The position numbers and the translations under genes are program-made. 64,000 nucleotides of DNA from Copromyces sp. CBS 386.78 (lineage: Eukaryota > Ascomycota > Sordariomycetes > Sordariales > Sordariaceae): contig MU839107.1 in the NCBI GenBank assembly GCA_030685235.1, positions 124,001 through 188,000 on the forward strand, in the 5' to 3' direction. Positions 11,865 through 22,399 of this stretch are shown here, one piece after another (the stretch's first letter is position 1; each line of letters starts with the position of its first letter). The notes under the pieces were generated by a model. That model saw only the letters and a program-made list of their open reading frames with translations. It had not been told where the DNA came from and ran no database searches.

Positions 11865-13547
11865 GTATTCCATGCCAAGCAGGATACCTAGGCACCTAAT
11901 GAAAAGGCCATCACTGATATGCCCTTGGTCGGCTCGCGATGTCTTTACCTGCTGTTTTCGAAAGGAGTAGGCATACTGCATATCTGACTCACATCATAGG
12001 AGATGAAGTCGAGGAAGAACAAAGGAGTGACCGTGTCTCCAGAGCAACCACTCTCGGAGTCGGGGTAGCTCATCCGACACGTTGAATGTTGCAACATTGG
12101 GGATTGGATAGATCTCAGTAAGGTAGTGTTTGTAGAGCTGCGTGAGGGTCAAAATGGGGGACAAGGTGGTACTCAAAGCCGGCTGCTCCAAGCTTCTACA
12201 CCCAGAAGGCGACAACGAAAGCACCATACGGGAAGAATCAATCTCTCCGTCTCTCAACATGGCATACCTTATGTATTTGCACATCTTTCAGAATAGTGCT
12301 CGGAGTGCAACGGTCAGAAGACGAACACCTCAGTCATGATAGCCAAGGGACTTTGTTTCCTGAAGGATGGTAGCCGGGTTTGGTGGCCGTGGAAGACTGC
12401 CCGATGGCCTGGCGTTTTCGTGGGCGTCCAAGGAAGATGGAGGTAGAAACACCAGCCCTACCACAACAGATATTAAAGCTGAAAGAAACTGCTTTGCACT
12501 TTCGGTTTGACAAGGGGTTAGGGTCAGGACGTGCAAATGATGGTGACAGTTGATCCTCGAAGTTGTGGATTTTGGGATTAGATCGGGGCTTCCAGGTTGG
12601 TCGGTGAATAGTGGGATGCTATGGGGCTCTTTCTTCTTTTATCCCTTCCATGCAGGTGCAGCGACTGCAGGTGCGGGGCGACCGGCCACAATAACAGACC
12701 GAGGGCAGGGACGCACGACGCACTTCCCAGCCGGTGCTGCGGGCGTTGCCATCGAAACCTGAACCAGGCTCTCGTATTTCTCCACCACACAATTCTGGAA
12801 ACCCCTCCGGGCCTCCTCTTGCGGCTCTGGGTGGCTAGCCATGGCGCTAGCCATGGCTCCACCGCACCGCACAGGGCTCCCTCTCCCTCGTTTTCTAGAC
12901 CTCCAGACTCTCCGCGTCTCCCTCCCGTCTCTTTCTTACAACTCAATATATCACCATCATCACATTATTGATTCCTTTCGTTGTGGTTGTTCAGCCTCTT
13001 CACAATTCCTCCCAGCATCGCTTTGCTCTCCTACCTACCATCTCTCCCGAGCCCTCGGCTATATCAGGACTCAAACTCCTCCCAGGTGCTTTCCCAAACG
13101 AGCTCGACACTCTCTCCCCCACTCAAGGGCTTCCCAGCACAGAGCCACGCCTCCTCACCGAGTCAACGGATTCGGAACAACAACAGCGGCATCGGGCCCC
13201 GAGAAAGAAGGAACGCAGCGGACGGCCTCCCTCCATCCCTCTCGACACCCGAGCAGTCAATCGCCACCAAGTCGAGCAAATCAACCAAGCCCTCCTCTAA
13301 GTAAGTGACATGTATCACCAGCACATTAGAAAAAGTCATGACAATCAACGCGGCAAGCCGAAGCCAAGTGTCCTTGATCAGGGCTTGCAGCGTGGAGAGA
13401 TCCTAAATGGTCAAGGGCCGCGCCGGCTTTCTACCCCTCGGTGTCAACTCGCCTCTCCTTCAGTCCCCACCTAAAGACAACATCAAGAACCTTGTTGTTC
13501 AAGATCACAGAGGGTCCAAGTTCTTATGTTTGACTCGGACAATAGAT
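11865..13547. other. GC-balanced region upstream of gene A
   Basis: Normal-composition DNA with no gene I can recognise. From about 12,880 to 13,300 it is strongly pyrimidine-rich, like a fungal promoter and 5' leader. A GTAAGT donor at 13,301 could start a leader intron of gene A. Overlapping open frames here (for example 12,841-13,308) lack a domain and conflict in frame, so I do not call them genes. Confidence 0.4.
11994..12284 (-). CDS. Small unassigned open frame, possible gene fragment
   Basis: A 96-codon minus-strand frame begins with a true ATG (complement of 12,282-12,284) and stops at 11,994-11,996. Its second half (YLTEIYPIPNVATF, then VSDELPRLREWLL) looks protein-like, with ordinary codon use. 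I recognise no family. No intron with good signals joins it to upstream frames. It could be a remnant of a gene cut by the transposon that ends at 11,864. Confidence 0.25.
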   Translation of the reverse strand: MCKYIRYAMLRDGEIDSSRMVLSLSPSGCRSLEQPALSTTLSPILTLTQLYKHYLTEIYPIPNVATFNVSDELPRLREWLLWRHGHSFVLPRLHLL

Positions 13548-13555
13548 ATCAAATA

Positions 13556-14025
13556 GAGTATTCCTACCCACACACACCCTCAATCTACATACACACACCG
13601 TTCTTAACATAACCCTTACCCTGACAGCCCGGGTTCCACCCATGACACCTGCATGAAAAATCCCCGTTTTACCCGCTAAATTTCACACTTTTGATGCACG
13701 TAACATTTCGCTAAAATTTCTGGATTACTGCGGTCGCCCAGACTCAGCGATTTCGAGGCATTTGATGCAACGCGACGTCGCACCCCAGATCTACACTACC
13801 GTCACGTATGTTGCGTATGATATCGAGGTTTGGGGGGAGATTCACAACACCATGAAAGTATCACGACTCTAGCAGTCTCAGCGCACTTGTCAGATCGAGC
13901 AGGGATGGTATATGACACGAGAAAACTGGATTTTACTATACAAAACGATAATATTTCGATGTCAGCTGTCATATGGGGGGCGGTGTGTGTATGTAGATTG
14001 AGGGTGTGTGTGGGTAGGTTTTCTC
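13556..14025. mobile_element. 470-base MITE with long inverted ends and 8-base target duplication
   Basis: The ends carry a perfect inverted repeat of about 38 bases beginning CCTACCCACACACACCCTC, extended outward by an imperfect GAG... tip. The element is flanked on both sides by ATCAAATA (13,548-13,555 and 14,026-14,033). Length, long inverted ends, lack of coding capacity and an 8-base duplication suit a hAT- or Mutator-type non-autonomous element. It shows no RIP. It lies between the pyrimidine-rich leader and the start codon of gene A, possibly inside a leader intron (donor at 13,301; branch TGCTAAC and acceptor at 14,155). Confidence 0.85.
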
Positions 14026-14214
14026 ATCAAATATCATCCTTCCTGCCTTGTTCTTTCATCTGTCCCACCATTCTATCCTCTCGATATTCCTGGGTTCTTT
14101 TAATATGCAAGCGCGTACAAAGGAACTTCTGCTAACCTTTTGGAAGCGCAATCAGAGTGTACTTGCTCACTACTCCCTCCCCGGCATTGTGGCATACCAG
14201 CATTGCTCCTTACG

Positions 14215-16841
14215 ATGGCGGATCTTAACACAATCGACATCGCCGCCGTTTACGGCTTTACCGAGCATATGGAGTCTGCCGCCCGGCAAAAAAATCCAGA
14301 TCTCAAGAACATGTGGAAACTAATCCGTAGGTTGCCCTGTTCTGTCCACACAATCAGAGATCCACGACATGACTAACGTCCATCAAGTCTTCCTGCAGAA
14401 TGGTCTCTGCGACCCGATCACCAAGGCTGTTCGCCCATTCTCGTATTTCACCATACCGGCTGCTTACCAACAGTTCGGAAAAAATGCATACGATTGGCTA
14501 GTCTTGCACTACTATTGTCGCACAACCGAAACGGCTTTGGGTGAGATTGGCCACACAAGACCTGATTTCAAGAAGGCACTGCTGGACGGTCTTGCGCCCC
14601 ACGAAAAAGACCAAAAGCTTAGACGAACGCGCGGCTTGCCTCCAACAAGCCGAGTCCTGCCCGGGTACTCGACTTCTTTGCCCGAGTTCTATGCCACGGA
14701 GGGCGCTTTGAAGACCCTCACATACAGAACTGTGTCTCCGACAAGCACGGCCGACATTCCGCATACTCGGCGCCAACAACTCAAGCATGTCAAGAAAATG
14801 GCCAAGGCTCTGGCGAACACTGATGGGATTGTCGATAATGACTCCCACCAAGTGGCGACCATCAAGAGAACCTCAAGAGAAGTGTTCGAGCATGTATCCT
14901 GGCGTCTATGGGTAAGTACAAGCACAGTTCTGTCACACTCTCTAGGTACGCCTGAAACTTGCTAACTCCGTCGAACTTTAGGATACTGCTATTAAGATGC
15001 AGAAAGGTAGGCCAGCTGTCCTGCCGTGGTCAACTGGGTTCTACTGGAGAAAATTTGCCACCATGAAGGAGAGGTGGGATGCCATGGTACGGTTTACCAA
15101 GGTAAGTCGTACGGTCCAGTTAGGTATCAATTCTTCTCGCGCGATTTCATATCATTAACATCTGGTTGAACCAGAAATCGAAGGCTGCAGTGGCGAATCT
15201 CCTCCACACGCCTTACTGGAATTGGTTCGCGGCGAACCCTAATAGCGAACTTAAGGTACGTGTATGGCGGTTGCCATGTCTGTGGCGTGTACAAGTCTAA
15301 CATCAGCATTATAGAAGAAAAAGACCAACAAGCACGGCAATAACAGGAAGAAAACGAAGAACGGTGAGGATGTTGTCGACGACGATAGCGACGACCAGGA
15401 TAGCGACGCGGACAATGACGGAACCGATAATGGCGACGATAACGAAGACGACGACAGCGAAACAGACGGAAGCGACGACGACGTCGATCAATCAGAGGAT
15501 GACTCAATTTTCGTCCCCGATGAAGAAAACGACAACAATGCTTTGAATGATCAAGGGGACGAATCCGAAGCTCCCGATAATAGCAATTTAGAGGGCGAAG
15601 GCGAGGACAACGCCATCCTAGACGTTACCCCAGTCCGCCAATCCGGCCAACGCCCCCGGGTTGTGCTCGGCACCCCATTAACCTTGACTCCGCCAGCCAT
15701 TCAAGCCGCCGGTTCTGCTTCGTAGGGAAAAGCGAACAGCGGTAGTTTGGGCAGAGTTCATAGTAATAGAGGGACCCACAGCCAGACAATGGCGGTGGGT
15801 GGAGGAAGCAACACCTTCGGTGGAGGAAGCAACACCTTCGGTGGAGGAAGCAACACTTTCCAGAGTATGTCCGGCCAACCACTTCAGCTGTCTCTGTGGC
15901 CCGCCGGACCACAACCTGCGCTTGCCCCTCGACACAGCACTGTCCAGCATGGGGACGGAACTCCAACACGATCGAGTAACAGCTACGCTTCTCAACTTGA
16001 ACGTGTCTCTGGTGGTGCGCCAGCACTCGGCCAGAGATCAAATCTCGTTTCCCAGCCAACGAACAGCGATCTCCCCGAGTTTCCTATGAGAGATTTACGC
16101 CAGGCCAGCAACAGCCACATGAGCCACCTCCCTCAGCAAGCTGCTAACCCGATGGATCGGCAATCATGGAGAAACTCCCGAGGCGCACTTCGGGAGCAGC
16201 CGATGGGCAGGGAAGCCGGTACTCAGAGGTTCAATGTTGCTCCGACCGCAAGGCCCAGCGCCCTTGGCAACATCAGCTACGCGGATACTCCTGGAATTGC
16301 AGCGGATCTTCCTCCTGACCAAGATGAATGGGCGCAATATGGTTCTACAGTTGGTAATAATGGGGATTATGGGAAAAATGGCGACATGCTTTGGAATGGG
16401 GATTTAGCTTGGCTCCAGAACCCGGCAGGCGACTACCCGATTCCCGATAATGGACTCATCAACAACGGATATGGGTACGATGCAGTCCTAGACAATGGAT
16501 TCCCGAACAACGCGGCAGCTTCACAGCCGAGCTCGACCGCCAACAGCCAGTTCGAACTTTACCAGCCAGCTGTCCAGCCTGCCATGGCGAGTTCATCACA
16601 AGGACATGTTGCTAGTAACAATCCCGGCTCTATCTACCCAAGTCCGAGTCGATTTAGTCACGGCAACGGCTCGACTAATGACGACGACATGGATCGCCTT
16701 CTTGCTGAATATCTCGTCCCCGATGTTATCGCGGGGGATGATAATGCCGCCAGCCAAGCCAACCATGAGACATCCTCTAGCAAGCGCAATAGGGATGATG
16801 AGTCGGAATTCGCCTCTCGTAAGCGTCGCCGGGAGCACTAG
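14215..16841 (+). CDS. Gene A: member of the unrecognised nuclear-tail family, with one in-frame stop
   Basis: I do not recognise this protein. Exons, set by alignment with genes C and E, are 14,215-14,326, 14,388-14,911, 14,982-15,101, 15,175-15,255 and 15,315 onward; the introns are 59-73 bases with GTARGT/GTACGT donors and CTAAC-like branches. Residues 1-279 form the shared domain (TKAVRPF, YDWL, IGHTRPD, GALK, DIPHT, VFEHVSWRLW, PWSTGFYWRK, KAAVANL). An acidic stretch with many D residues and then LDVTPVRQSGQRPR follow. TAG at 15,723-15,725 ends a 415-residue protein, but the same frame stays open for 371 codons and ends with KRNRDDESEFASRKRRREH. A 60-base intron (15,722-15,781, GTAGGG...CACAG) could remove this stop; a RIP-type CAG-to-TAG change or stop-codon recoding are alternatives. 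No signal peptide or membrane span is seen, so a nuclear role is inferred. Confidence 0.7.
15723..15725 (+). other. In-frame TAG within gene A
   Basis: Context GCT TCG TAG GGA AAA. The frame is open on both sides. The position falls in the low-complexity part after the acidic segment, as in genes C and E. Confidence 0.8.
15798..15860 (+). repeat. Three in-frame 21-base repeats in gene A
   Basis: Three consecutive copies of a 21-base unit encode GGGSNTF repeated three times. Two copies are identical and the third has one synonymous change, so the expansion is recent. Its exact codon phasing supports this downstream frame being (or having recently been) protein-coding. Confidence 0.85.
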
Positions 16842-17320
16842 GGGAACGAAGAGGTGCGATTGCACACCACATTTCCTCAAGAACCTTCCCATTTGTCACC
16901 TGTGCTAGGTCACAAAAAATGCATATAAAGTGGAAGTCTCCACAATCAAGCCCCGAATCTCGAACATCAAGCTCAAGTAGCTCTCGGGAAGCAGAGAGCG
17001 TTTAAACCGAGGAAGTCATAGGCATGAGGACTCAGGGCTGGGGCACTAGGCGCCTTTGAGAATTTCCAACAAGTGTGGAATTATGTACAATATTTGAGGG
17101 AAAGTTTCCGCTCTTTTCCCGAGGTCCAGTGGCTCTTGGAGGTCATCATCGAGTAGGTACGGGGTGGCATATGAGCGGTCTCAGATGCCGCTGATGTCTA
17201 TCGAAAGATGCGGTATCTAGTGACACTGCAGCGAAGACACCACTTTTATAGTAGCAAAGGTTTCTTTATATTTCTTTTCCTCCACCAAATTCGCCTTGTT
17301 TAATTGACGTAATATGACGG
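16842..17320. other. 3' flank of gene A
   Basis: GC-balanced sequence after the last stop of gene A. The pattern TGCTAGGTCA near 16,905 recurs near 46,838, downstream of gene C, suggesting homologous 3' flanks. No gene is seen. Confidence 0.4.
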
Positions 17321-17329
17321 GAGTGCCTG

Positions 17330-18543
17330 TTGACGATGTGTAGGTGGTAGTGCTACCGCCCAGCTTCAGTGGCTTCAGCGGTTGTGTGCTAACAGTGCAG
17401 CATCGGATCCACATAGCGGAGTCGCTAACTTGTGGTAATCCCTGGACGTCGAAGGAAGGAATGGCAAGGCCTTCGCCCTTTCTCTACACGCAACCATATT
17501 TTATTCGCAACTACGCACGAAGAAAACAAGTAACGAGCCCAGTGGATATTCAATAGCTTGTGATACCTTGGATGGTCCCCAGACACTTCATGACACAGAC
17601 ATAGCTGGGCGAACCTTGCTAGTAACTGATGAATAAAAGTGAGGTGGAAAGTGGGGTATTGGTGGAAAATGTGTAAATAATAGTGCAATCGCTAGTTTCA
17701 GTGAGTTTAGCGGTATTATGCTAATAGACATGTATTTTAACGAAATTGCGGGTTCGCCAACAACATAGTGTGGTGGGAGTCGGTGTACCAGCCCTTGGCG
17801 GAAGTTCACCACATTGAAGAAGAATGGCACGGTCTAGCTAGCCGGAGACGATAGATATAACAGGGTTGAGACGATATAATAGGGTTGAGACTCCTTTAAG
17901 TGGTGGTTTGGTTGTGCAATGTCGTGCTTTGTTGGATGTCGCAAAGATGCCGGGCCGGATCCCGCTGCGGCAACAGTGCTGGCTCGGCCCGGCTGCCAGC
18001 TGTAGAGGCTGCCGTACATGATAGCTCCTGCCCGGGCTTTGTTCTGACCAATTCATGGTCCGGGCGCTGGCCCTATTCCCCACAGGCACTCGACACCAAA
18101 TCTTTTCTCCGAGTTGCTCGGTGCTCCTGTGATACGGGATATGAAGAATTGCACGTAATACAGGGTCATAGAAATGAGGCTATATTGTGCAGAAGAAAGA
18201 AAGATAGATGTTGTAAGAGGAAAGGTCTGGCTTCCAGCCAGCCGTCTGCGCGCAGTAGATGTACTTCGCAGAGAGCCCAGGGCACGGGCCACAGGGTGGC
18301 TAGTGCACTGGCGACTGGGCATGGCACCAGAGCCTCCATGGCAGCCTAGCTAATCTGGGCTGTCACGACTAGTCTAAGCTATAATACAGGTATAGTATGG
18401 AATCCAGGGATTCCCCTATCATCCCGTCTCCTTTCCATCTCATTTGTAGACTCCTCCATCTTTGCCAGCAGAAGGTACCTTATCTTCATTTGTCTTACAC
18501 CCAACAGCGAAAAGGTCACCGTTGGTGGCGCGGAGGACTCTTA
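17330..18543. repeat. Dispersed repeat block, copy 1, interrupted by later insertions
   Basis: This non-coding block matches 43,250-43,768. Shared landmarks are GATGAATA..GTGAGGT, GTGTAA.TGATAGTGCA-like sequence, the long run from TTTGTTCTGACCA to CCACAGGCACTCG, TTGCCAGCAGAAGG and the CACCGTTGG..G.GCGGAGGACTC end. A smaller related piece (GATAGTGC, AGCTTCAG, GTTAACA, TGGACC) lies near 62,660. Relative to the 43-kb copy there is an extra stretch of about 270 bases (roughly 18,137-18,405) and, at its right end, an inserted MITE. It separates gene A from broken copy F, and in the other place it precedes gene C, so it probably travelled with the gene family duplications. Confidence 0.7.
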
Positions 18544-19172
18544 AAGCCAGTTCGTTTCCGCTGTAAGAAGTTAACCAATTAAGATTTTTGCAGTATTCGG
18601 GTCGCAGTAACGATATAACGCATTACTGCTCTACTGCTCCTTTTTACGTTCGTCAAAAAAACCTTATTTTTCATACACGCCCTACAACCACCTACAACCA
18701 CCTACACTTACCCCAAATCTTCGATTTGACCAATTAGAAGGCCAGAATCTTCGAAATCCTTAACAGCAATTCTTACTACTAGACTGCTCGATTTTGAGCT
18801 GTAGTGCGGTAAGAACTACGGTTAAGTGATGGCCGTCGCAAAGACTATAAGAAGGATGGCGACGATAAGAAAGATGGTAACGATGAGAAAGATTAAAGAT
18901 AAAAAGAGTGGCGGTGATGATGAAAAGGATAGTAGTAATAAAAAGGATGGTGGTAATAATAAAAAGGAGGAAGAAAGAGAAAGAAAGAAGAAAGGTGGAA
19001 AGAAGAAAGGTGGAAAGAAGAGAGCCCCCGATGTTAAGCACCTCTTTCCATCTTGCAGCCAAAGTCTTGGCCTACCTTAAAGCTGCCTTAATATTGCATG
19101 AGTGCAGCTGCAGACCATGCGCGTTAAGAGGGCAGTTAAGGGAAAACCCCTAATGCGGAAACGAACTGGCCT
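18544..19172. mobile_element. 629-base Harbinger-like MITE with TTA target duplication
   Basis: The ends are inverted: AAGCCAGTTCGTTTCCGC at the left, and at the right GCGGAAACGAACTGGCCT, whose reverse complement differs at one base. TTA flanks both sides (18,541-18,543 and 19,173-19,175). The paralogous block has the uninterrupted site GAGGACTC..GTCTCTCTACTCCG around 43,766. Its left 240 bases match the inverted right end of the 10-kb Harbinger element, and its right 130 bases match that element's left end (GCAGCTGCA, CAATATTAAGGCAGC). It is therefore an internally deleted relative in reverse orientation. The middle is an A/G-rich low-complexity stretch. It is largely unmutated by RIP. Confidence 0.9.
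18826..19025. repeat. Purine-rich low-complexity core of the MITE
   Basis: An AAG/GAT/GGT-rich run encodes lysine/aspartate strings in one frame and arginine/methionine strings in another. It has the look of simple sequence, not of a gene; the open frames here are by-products of composition. Confidence 0.6.
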
Positions 19173-19227
19173 TTAGTCTTTCTGCCTACTCCGAAACGGT
19201 TCTTCACAATTAAGGTAGTTAAGAATT

Positions 19228-20422
19228 GTGAGAATGCGAAGGGCTAACGATACTCGCCCTATTAGGAACGACTATAAATACAGCGACGATTTAGTAAGCG
19301 ACGGTTCCGAAGATACCGCTTCACAGGACGGTAACGTTCAAGAGCACTATACCGTGAACACGAGGGCTGCCTCAAACAAGAAACGAACCTCCAAGAAAAA
19401 GCCGTCAACCTCCGACGCCGCGAAGACACGCAAGTCTAGCCTATGCCGTCGCTATTAATTTATATAGCTATCCCTACAGCCGGTTACGCTACTTAGGATA
19501 TAATAAATAGCGGCAGTAAAATAAGCACCCAGCGTATAGGGGACCTCTATGACGAGGTTGATGTAGGAAGAGGCAAGGCCAAAGCGTACAAGACGTCTCG
19601 CGAAGCCGAGACAACTCCCTGGCAGAGTCTGAGTGTTTATGAAAGAGACTCTAACCGGGCGACTCTCAACCAAGCTCCTCCCGGATACGCGAACGGTATT
19701 AGCCCGGCCGACAATCCTCAGAGCGCGTACGGATTGGGTATGTTCCGCAAGGATCACGGCAATAGTATCCAAGGAGACGCTTACTTTCAGAACCCCAGCT
19801 CAGGAGGTTTTACGGACAAGTTCGACATGGATGCGTTTGTCATGGGCACTCAGCAAGCCTCTTCGGGTGAGGTCAACCACAATTTCACCGGAGGTAGCTT
19901 TGTTCACCTCCAGGGCGCGGATCAAGATCTTAAGTTGCGTTCGGTCGCCCAGTATGCCAGTAACAGTAAGAAGTTTATATGGCAGTAAGCAACAGTATAC
20001 TGCCGTAATTTTTGCGTTCGGCTATTTTCTAGTAAAAATTTGCAAGTCGATGTAGGTCGCTGCACTTCCCCCAACTCCTCCAATGGCCTGTATCTGACCA
20101 ATCAGAAGGCTAGAAATCGTTGGAGATCTTACTACTTTCTTCGCTTTCATACTACTTCGAACCCCATATTTATACCAATATAAAAGCACTACATTACTAT
20201 TGCATTACTATTAATAGCCTGCAGCGAAATCGCTATACAATAATGCAACCTCTACGATACTGGCATACTGGGCGACCGAACGCAACTTTAACGACGAGTT
20301 GTTCGGAGACGGATTCATCGACGATCATGCCACTGGTACTAGTGGATCGAAACGCAAGTGGGATGAGACCGGCGAGGAAGGCAGAGAGGGCGAGCAGTCG
20401 CCGTCCAAGCGGTTTCGCTAAC
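19228..20422 (+). pseudogene. Copy F: broken member of the family, N-terminal domain missing
   Basis: Three disjoint coding pieces remain. The first (19,228-19,458) is acidic and then lysine-rich. The second (about 19,540-19,988) is open in another frame and reads like the polar middle of gene A (NQAPPGYANGISPADN, DKFDMDAFVMGTQQ). The third (about 20,270-20,422) is the family tail, with DELFGDGFIDDH, SGSKRKWDE and SPSKRFR; it matches DDLFGDSYVEEH, TGTKRKRDD in gene E. The shared domain of exons 2-4 is absent. A short AT-rich interruption near 19,455-19,535 and an insertion-like segment after 19,988 break the frame. Upstream lies the same repeat block that precedes gene C. Confidence 0.7.
19990..20262. 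mobile_element. Possible diverged Harbinger-MITE relic splitting copy F
   Basis: This segment separates the middle and tail pieces of copy F. Its stretch CACTTCCCCCAAC...TGACCAATCAGAAGGCTAGAA resembles the MITE at about 18,706-18,755 (CACTTACCCC, TGACCAATTAGAAGGCCAGAA). Inverted ends and target duplication cannot be seen, so it is only a probable relic. Confidence 0.4.
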
Positions 20423-20592
20423 TCATAACGCCAAACTCATCTTCCGGGCGGCTATGGGCTTCACTTCTGGCTTGTAACCGATGGGCAGCTTGCAGATAAG
20501 GAAGGTATCACACGGTCCTTGGAGTCTGGAATGCCGGTTCACTAATGAGAAGTGGAAGTTGAGATGCAAGGCATCTATAGACTTCTAAGAGA

Positions 20593-20695
20593 GGTACCAT
20601 AGCGGAAAAATGCGGATTAGGACATTGGATATTGAGGATGTACATCCTCAACATCCAATATTAAAACAACATCCAATATTGAACCGCTATAATAC
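20593..20695. repeat. Left end of island II with palindromic subterminal motif
   Basis: After the tip comes CATTGGATATTG, a perfect 20-base palindrome TTGAGGATGTACATCCTCAA (20,632-20,651), and two direct copies of CATCCAATATT. The motif differs from that of island I, as expected if each subfamily has its own accessory binding site. Confidence 0.65.
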
Positions 20696-21020
20696 AAGGG
20701 TATAAGCGCTATATTATAGAGGGAACATTTACAATTTTTCAAGTCTACTAAAACTCGCTATAACTTTTATATTTACAGCGCAAAGCAAATCCAATCAAAA
20801 CACCAACACACATTACAATTATAATAAGGCACTCAAAACTTATTTATTCTATTATTATCATTTATTCATTCGTTAACACTATCTAAACAAAAGTACCTAA
20901 ATCAACTACGTACTATAAAAAAACTCTTCCCATATATCGTAATATTAATCTATCGATAATTATCATAATACAAATCTATAAGGGAAAGAAGATTAGGGCT
21001 ATAGTAATATTTGGGAAAAT

Positions 21021-21110
21021 CGTATACTATTCGGGGAATCGTATACTATTCGGGGAATCGTATACTATTCGGGGAATCGTATACTATTCGGGGAATCGTA
21101 TACTATTCGG
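21021..21110. repeat. Five 19-base tandem repeats
   Basis: CGTATACTATTCGGGGAAT is repeated at 21,021, 21,040, 21,059, 21,078 and 21,097 (the last partial). Copies are identical despite the surrounding RIP decay. The open frame over this stretch (21,011-21,400) is produced by the repeat and has no recognisable domain. Confidence 0.9.
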
Positions 21111-22399
21111 CTACTCTCATTATCCGTAAACACAACTCTAATAATATCCCGCGGCCTTATACTAGGCAATCTTATTTACAACTCGCTCGAGAAGTAAAGA
21201 GTCGGAACGACGGCCACTATTATCCTCCTCGATATCAATATCAACATTATTATCCGACAGCGGCGGTAAATCATATACGCCGTCAAACTAAAAATAACGA
21301 ATCGGCTTTCTCTAGCGGGAACTACGCCGAGCTGGTTAAAACTATTACTATAACTCCGTACTACCCTCCCGCTCTATACCTAGTATTCCTCTACTACTAG
21401 CCACTGATATTCCTCTCCAACCGCCTAGAATATTACTAATACCAATATTATCCAACGCAACCAATATACCTCTTCAACTTCTACTAGATAAAATATTGCC
21501 GGGCAGCGCAAATAATATACATACGATAATACTATTGGCGTCCTTAAATATAGCCTATTTCTAGCCGTAAAATATATCGGATAACAACGGCTTTATAATA
21601 ATAATAGTCTTATTCCCTATACTACTTATTTATAGCGCTTTATTAGCATAGGGTACTTCTCCTAGTTCTTTAAAGGAAATTGTGCGGCAATAAGCACTAT
21701 CGGATAAAAATCGCCAGCTCCTTTCAATTGCGAATAAATTGTACCTACTCTATTTCGATTCTATTTATAGCGGTATTTATTTACTGCTTTAGTAAATAAA
21801 TTATTTCCCTTCTATTATTTTCGATTTAATATTAGAATAATTGAAATATTATTTTTATACGCCGCTCCTTCCTCTTAAATTGCTTATAGTAATCGTCCCT
21901 TCCCTATCGTTTATTTTTATTCCCGTTTCGTTATTATCCTTTAAATTCCTACAATTCTACTAAGGTTTATATAAATATAAGGGCCCCTTCTTTCTTTTTA
22001 TATAAGAATTCCTCCCTACTACTATTTTTTAAACTTTCCTTTTTTCTTTATTTAATTAGTTTTTAAAATAGCATCCTCTTTTATTAATTGTATTCCCAAT
22101 TGTCTTCCTAGCTATATATTTAATTTTTTAGGTTTTACAATTTGCGTTAATTGCGGTATTATTGAGCGTAGTATCGATTTCGTCCGTATAATAGATTCCC
22201 TATCTTTTGAGTTTACTTATTCTTTTGCGCCCCCTTCTTCCCCACTACCTAAATTCTAAGTTTTTATCTAGGTGTTAATTTTTAACCTTATTTTTAACCT
22301 TCTTTCCGGCCGGTAAGTTCTTTTTATTTTTATATTTGTTTCCCTTTCTTCTTATTAATTATATTAATTAGTGTTATTTATTATATTCTTTACCTTTAC

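Noticed and set aside
12578..13348. Several overlapping open frames on both strands
   Set aside because: They conflict in frame, many lack an ATG start, and the sequence has the pyrimidine bias of a leader or promoter.
15747..16841. The open stretch after the gene A stop as an independent gene
   Set aside because: It has no ATG near its beginning, continues the upstream frame exactly, and genes C and E have the same arrangement.
18826..19080. Lysine-rich small protein
   Set aside because: It lies inside the MITE and is a product of its purine-rich simple-sequence core.
21021..21110. CRISPR-like array of short repeats
   Set aside because: The 19-base units are directly adjacent, without spacers, and the genome is fungal; it is a minisatellite.
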